DNA of 7,344 nt from Bacteroidota bacterium (GTDB taxonomy: Bacteria > Bacteroidota > Bacteroidia > Bacteroidales > Prolixibacteraceae), in the NCBI GenBank assembly GCA_030706665.1, contig JAUZOB010000162.1:1-7344 (forward strand), given 5' to 3'. Below are positions 5,880-7,344 of the stretch, in pieces. The stretch's first letter is position 1. Each line of letters opens with the position of its first letter. Under the pieces are notes generated by a model that made no database searches, was not told the origin of the DNA, and saw only the letters and a program-made list of their open reading frames with translations. The position numbers were made by a program, and so were the translations under genes.

Positions 5880-7344
5880 CTAACTTCCTTTAACTCCGGT
5901 AGCTGAAGGCGCAACTTTCTTGAGTACAATCTGACCATTGTGTTTTTCTGTAATCAGACTATATAATTCTCTGAGTCCTTTATATTCTTCAGGAGCATAT
6001 TTGGTTTTATTGACTGTGATTTTACTTGAGATGATTATCGTATTGGACTCTTCATCGAAAATTACACTACAACGAAAAACTGCATCACTATTTGGCAGGG
6101 CATAGGTGATTGACTTAGGCATTTCTTCAATCTTATCAGAAGGATCAAGCTTGATTCGGGTTGAAATAGTCTCATTGACTTTGGTCGGGTATTCTACTGG
6201 CCATTTGCGATCTTCCTTTTTAAAAGGGTTTTCTTTGTGAGCTCCGATAGGAATTAGCGGAACATAGAGTGTGCTAATGTCTTTTCCTTGTGCACTGGTA
6301 CTGATGTTTGCGTTTTCAATTAATCGTTGATCCGGATCCTTTAAATTTTCAAAGGATAGATTTTCCAAAGTGTAATTCGGATCCTCTGCTTTTATTGATT
6401 TAAAGTACTCTTCGACTCCTTTTCTTTCTACTTTTTCTCTTACTTCTGCAGCCTTAGTGCTTTCATAGGCTATTTGTAAGGTGCCTTTTAATACTCCTTT
6501 ATCATCTAAAGTTAGATTGCTTGATATAGATTCAACTGAACTCTCTTGTCTGGATAAATCTACCCAGCCAGGACGTATATCCCGATTCAAGATTCGGCCT
6601 TTGCCGTTCAAACATTCTTCCGGAAGTTGATTAAAAGCGACATAACGATCACTGGCGTCCAAAAGATAGATCTTCCCGTTTAGATTCAAATAAGCAATGA
6701 TAGTATTAAAATTAGATAAGAGCGGATAGTCTCCGACCTTTCCATGCGAACGAGTACTGATAAGTACTGGATCTGCCTTATAACCAGCTTCACGAAGCAA
6801 GGCCAATAAAAGCAGATTGATTTCACCCGTTGAACCACTGCCTCTTTCATATACCTTCTGAATATTATCTATTGCATATTTAGATGTGTTTCCGTCCCAC
6901 TTTACCTTTGACCTGACATACTCGTAAATCGCTTTAATACCTTCTTCATCATTGTTCTTATTGAACTTCTGAAGTTCATCCTTTAAAAAAGATCCTTTAT
7001 TTAATTGTTTTCCGATATAAATATTATCGAGCACAGAAGAAATAAGATCATTCCAACTGTCAGTAAATTTAAATTTTGTTCCGTCGTTATGGGTAAAAGT
7101 AGCTAGTTCCAATTTCAGACATGCGGCATAATCATTGATGGTTGTCATGTAGTTATCTGTTTTAACAGATGGAGCTTTAGAAACCCCAAGCATATAGCCA
7201 TCGTATTCTTTAATCATATCATATTGTTCCGACTCGCTTTTGCATGCAAATGAATTGAGTGCAAATGGAATACCGGATTGAATATTGTAGCTGTAATTGA
7301 AACGATTGGTGAAATTGACAACTACTTCGCTCCAATTGGTTGGA
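5880..7344 (-). CDS. DUF3857 / transglutaminase-like envelope protein, 3' part of the upstream paralogue (partial at right edge)
   Basis: 487 codons are visible. The frame has no stop up to base 7344, so the N-terminus, including the expected signal peptide, is outside the window. An ATG at 7217 is internal: the 42 codons before it continue the alignment with the neighbour (PTNWSEVVV … NYSYNIQSGIPFA), so it is not the start. Seen from the right edge: the end of the DUF3857 domain; the transglutaminase-like core (VRSKVKWDG, GSGSTGEINLLLLALLREAG around 6781-6845, LLDASDRYVAFNQLPE); and the beta-rich and DUF3858-like C-terminal domains ending in KKVAPSATGVKGS. As in its neighbour, Thr occupies the expected Cys position (codon 6828-6830) and the expected His position (codon 6702-6704), with the Asp kept. 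By comparison, about 180 residues are missing. It is probably the first or an earlier gene of the operon that ends at 3641-3685. Function unknown; export inferred from the paralogue. Confidence 0.9.
   Translation of the reverse strand, partial: PTNWSEVVVNFTNRFNYSYNIQSGIPFALNSFACKSESEQYDMIKEYDGYMLGVSKAPSVKTDNYMTTINDYAACLKLELATFTHNDGTKFKFTDSWNDLISSVLDNIYIGKQLNKGSFLKDELQKFNKNNDEEGIKAIYEYVRSKVKWDGNTSKYAIDNIQKVYERGSGSTGEINLLLLALLREAGYKADPVLISTRSHGKVGDYPLLSNFNTIIAYLNLNGKIYLLDASDRYVAFNQLPEECLNGKGRILNRDIRPGWVDLSRQESSVESISSNLTLDDKGVLKGTLQIAYESTKAAEVREKVERKGVEEYFKSIKAEDPNYTLENLSFENLKDPDQRLIENANISTSAQGKDISTLYVPLIPIGAHKENPFKKEDRKWPVEYPTKVNETISTRIKLDPSDKIEEMPKSITYALPNSDAVFRCSVIFDEESNTIIISSKITVNKTKYAPEEYKGLRELYSLITEKHNGQIVLKKVAPSATGVKGS

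Larger units (their letters stand above)
3777..7344 (-). repeat. Tandem gene duplication, two direct units about 2.1 kb apart
   Basis: Unit A (3777-about 5244) and unit B (5880-7344) line up throughout, with a constant offset of 2103 bases that drops to 2100 after a single-codon difference (A has Gln-Glu-Asp-Tyr, B has Gly-Asp-Tyr, near 4635/6735). By-eye protein identity over the shared part is about 75-78%. DNA identity is high in places: 47 identical bases at 4264-4310 / 6367-6413 and 38 at 4555-4592 / 6658-6695. The similarity stops at the stop codons; the sequences after each gene are unrelated. The unit is therefore the gene itself, and more copies may lie beyond the right edge. Confidence 0.92.

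Noticed and set aside
7215..7217. ATG at 7217 as the start of the upstream DUF3857 paralogue
   Set aside because: The 42 codons upstream remain open and align closely with the interior of the neighbouring paralogue, so the gene runs off the window edge instead of starting here.

Overview
The window looks like a piece of a Bacteroidota (Bacteroidetes) chromosome, probably Bacteroidales-like. The reasons are an AT-rich sequence, an outer-membrane beta-barrel receptor with a carboxypeptidase-regulatory-like N-terminus, DUF3857/transglutaminase-like envelope proteins of the Bacteroidetes type, signal peptides ending just before Gln (…NGQ, …YSQ), no clear Shine-Dalgarno sequences, and two perfect matches to the Bacteroidetes -7 promoter box (TAnnTTTG) just upstream of genes. 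The genus cannot be named from this.

All four genes lie on the minus strand, so transcription runs from right to left. (1) 5880-7344 is the 3' part of a DUF3857/transglutaminase-like gene whose start lies beyond the right edge. (2) 3777-5786 is a complete tandem paralogue of it, 93 bp downstream, about three quarters identical at protein level and probably in the same operon. A stem-loop with a T-tract at 3641-3685 closes this unit. (3) 1865-3394 is a secreted GHL10-family (DUF187/PF02638) glycoside hydrolase-like protein with its own -7 box. (4) 1-1752 is the 5' part (584 codons, no stop) of an outer-membrane beta-barrel/TonB-dependent-receptor-like protein. Its promoter region holds two perfect inverted repeats (18 bp and 10 bp arms). 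This last gene runs off the left edge.

All the products carry, or are expected to carry, export signals, so this is a cell-envelope region. There is no clear single pathway joining them: each transcription unit appears to be separately promoted or terminated. I see no mobile element, CRISPR array, RNA gene or defence system. The points most worth following are the tandem pair of transglutaminase-fold proteins in which both the nucleophilic Cys and the His of the triad are replaced in both copies, and the compact double inverted repeat in front of the receptor gene.
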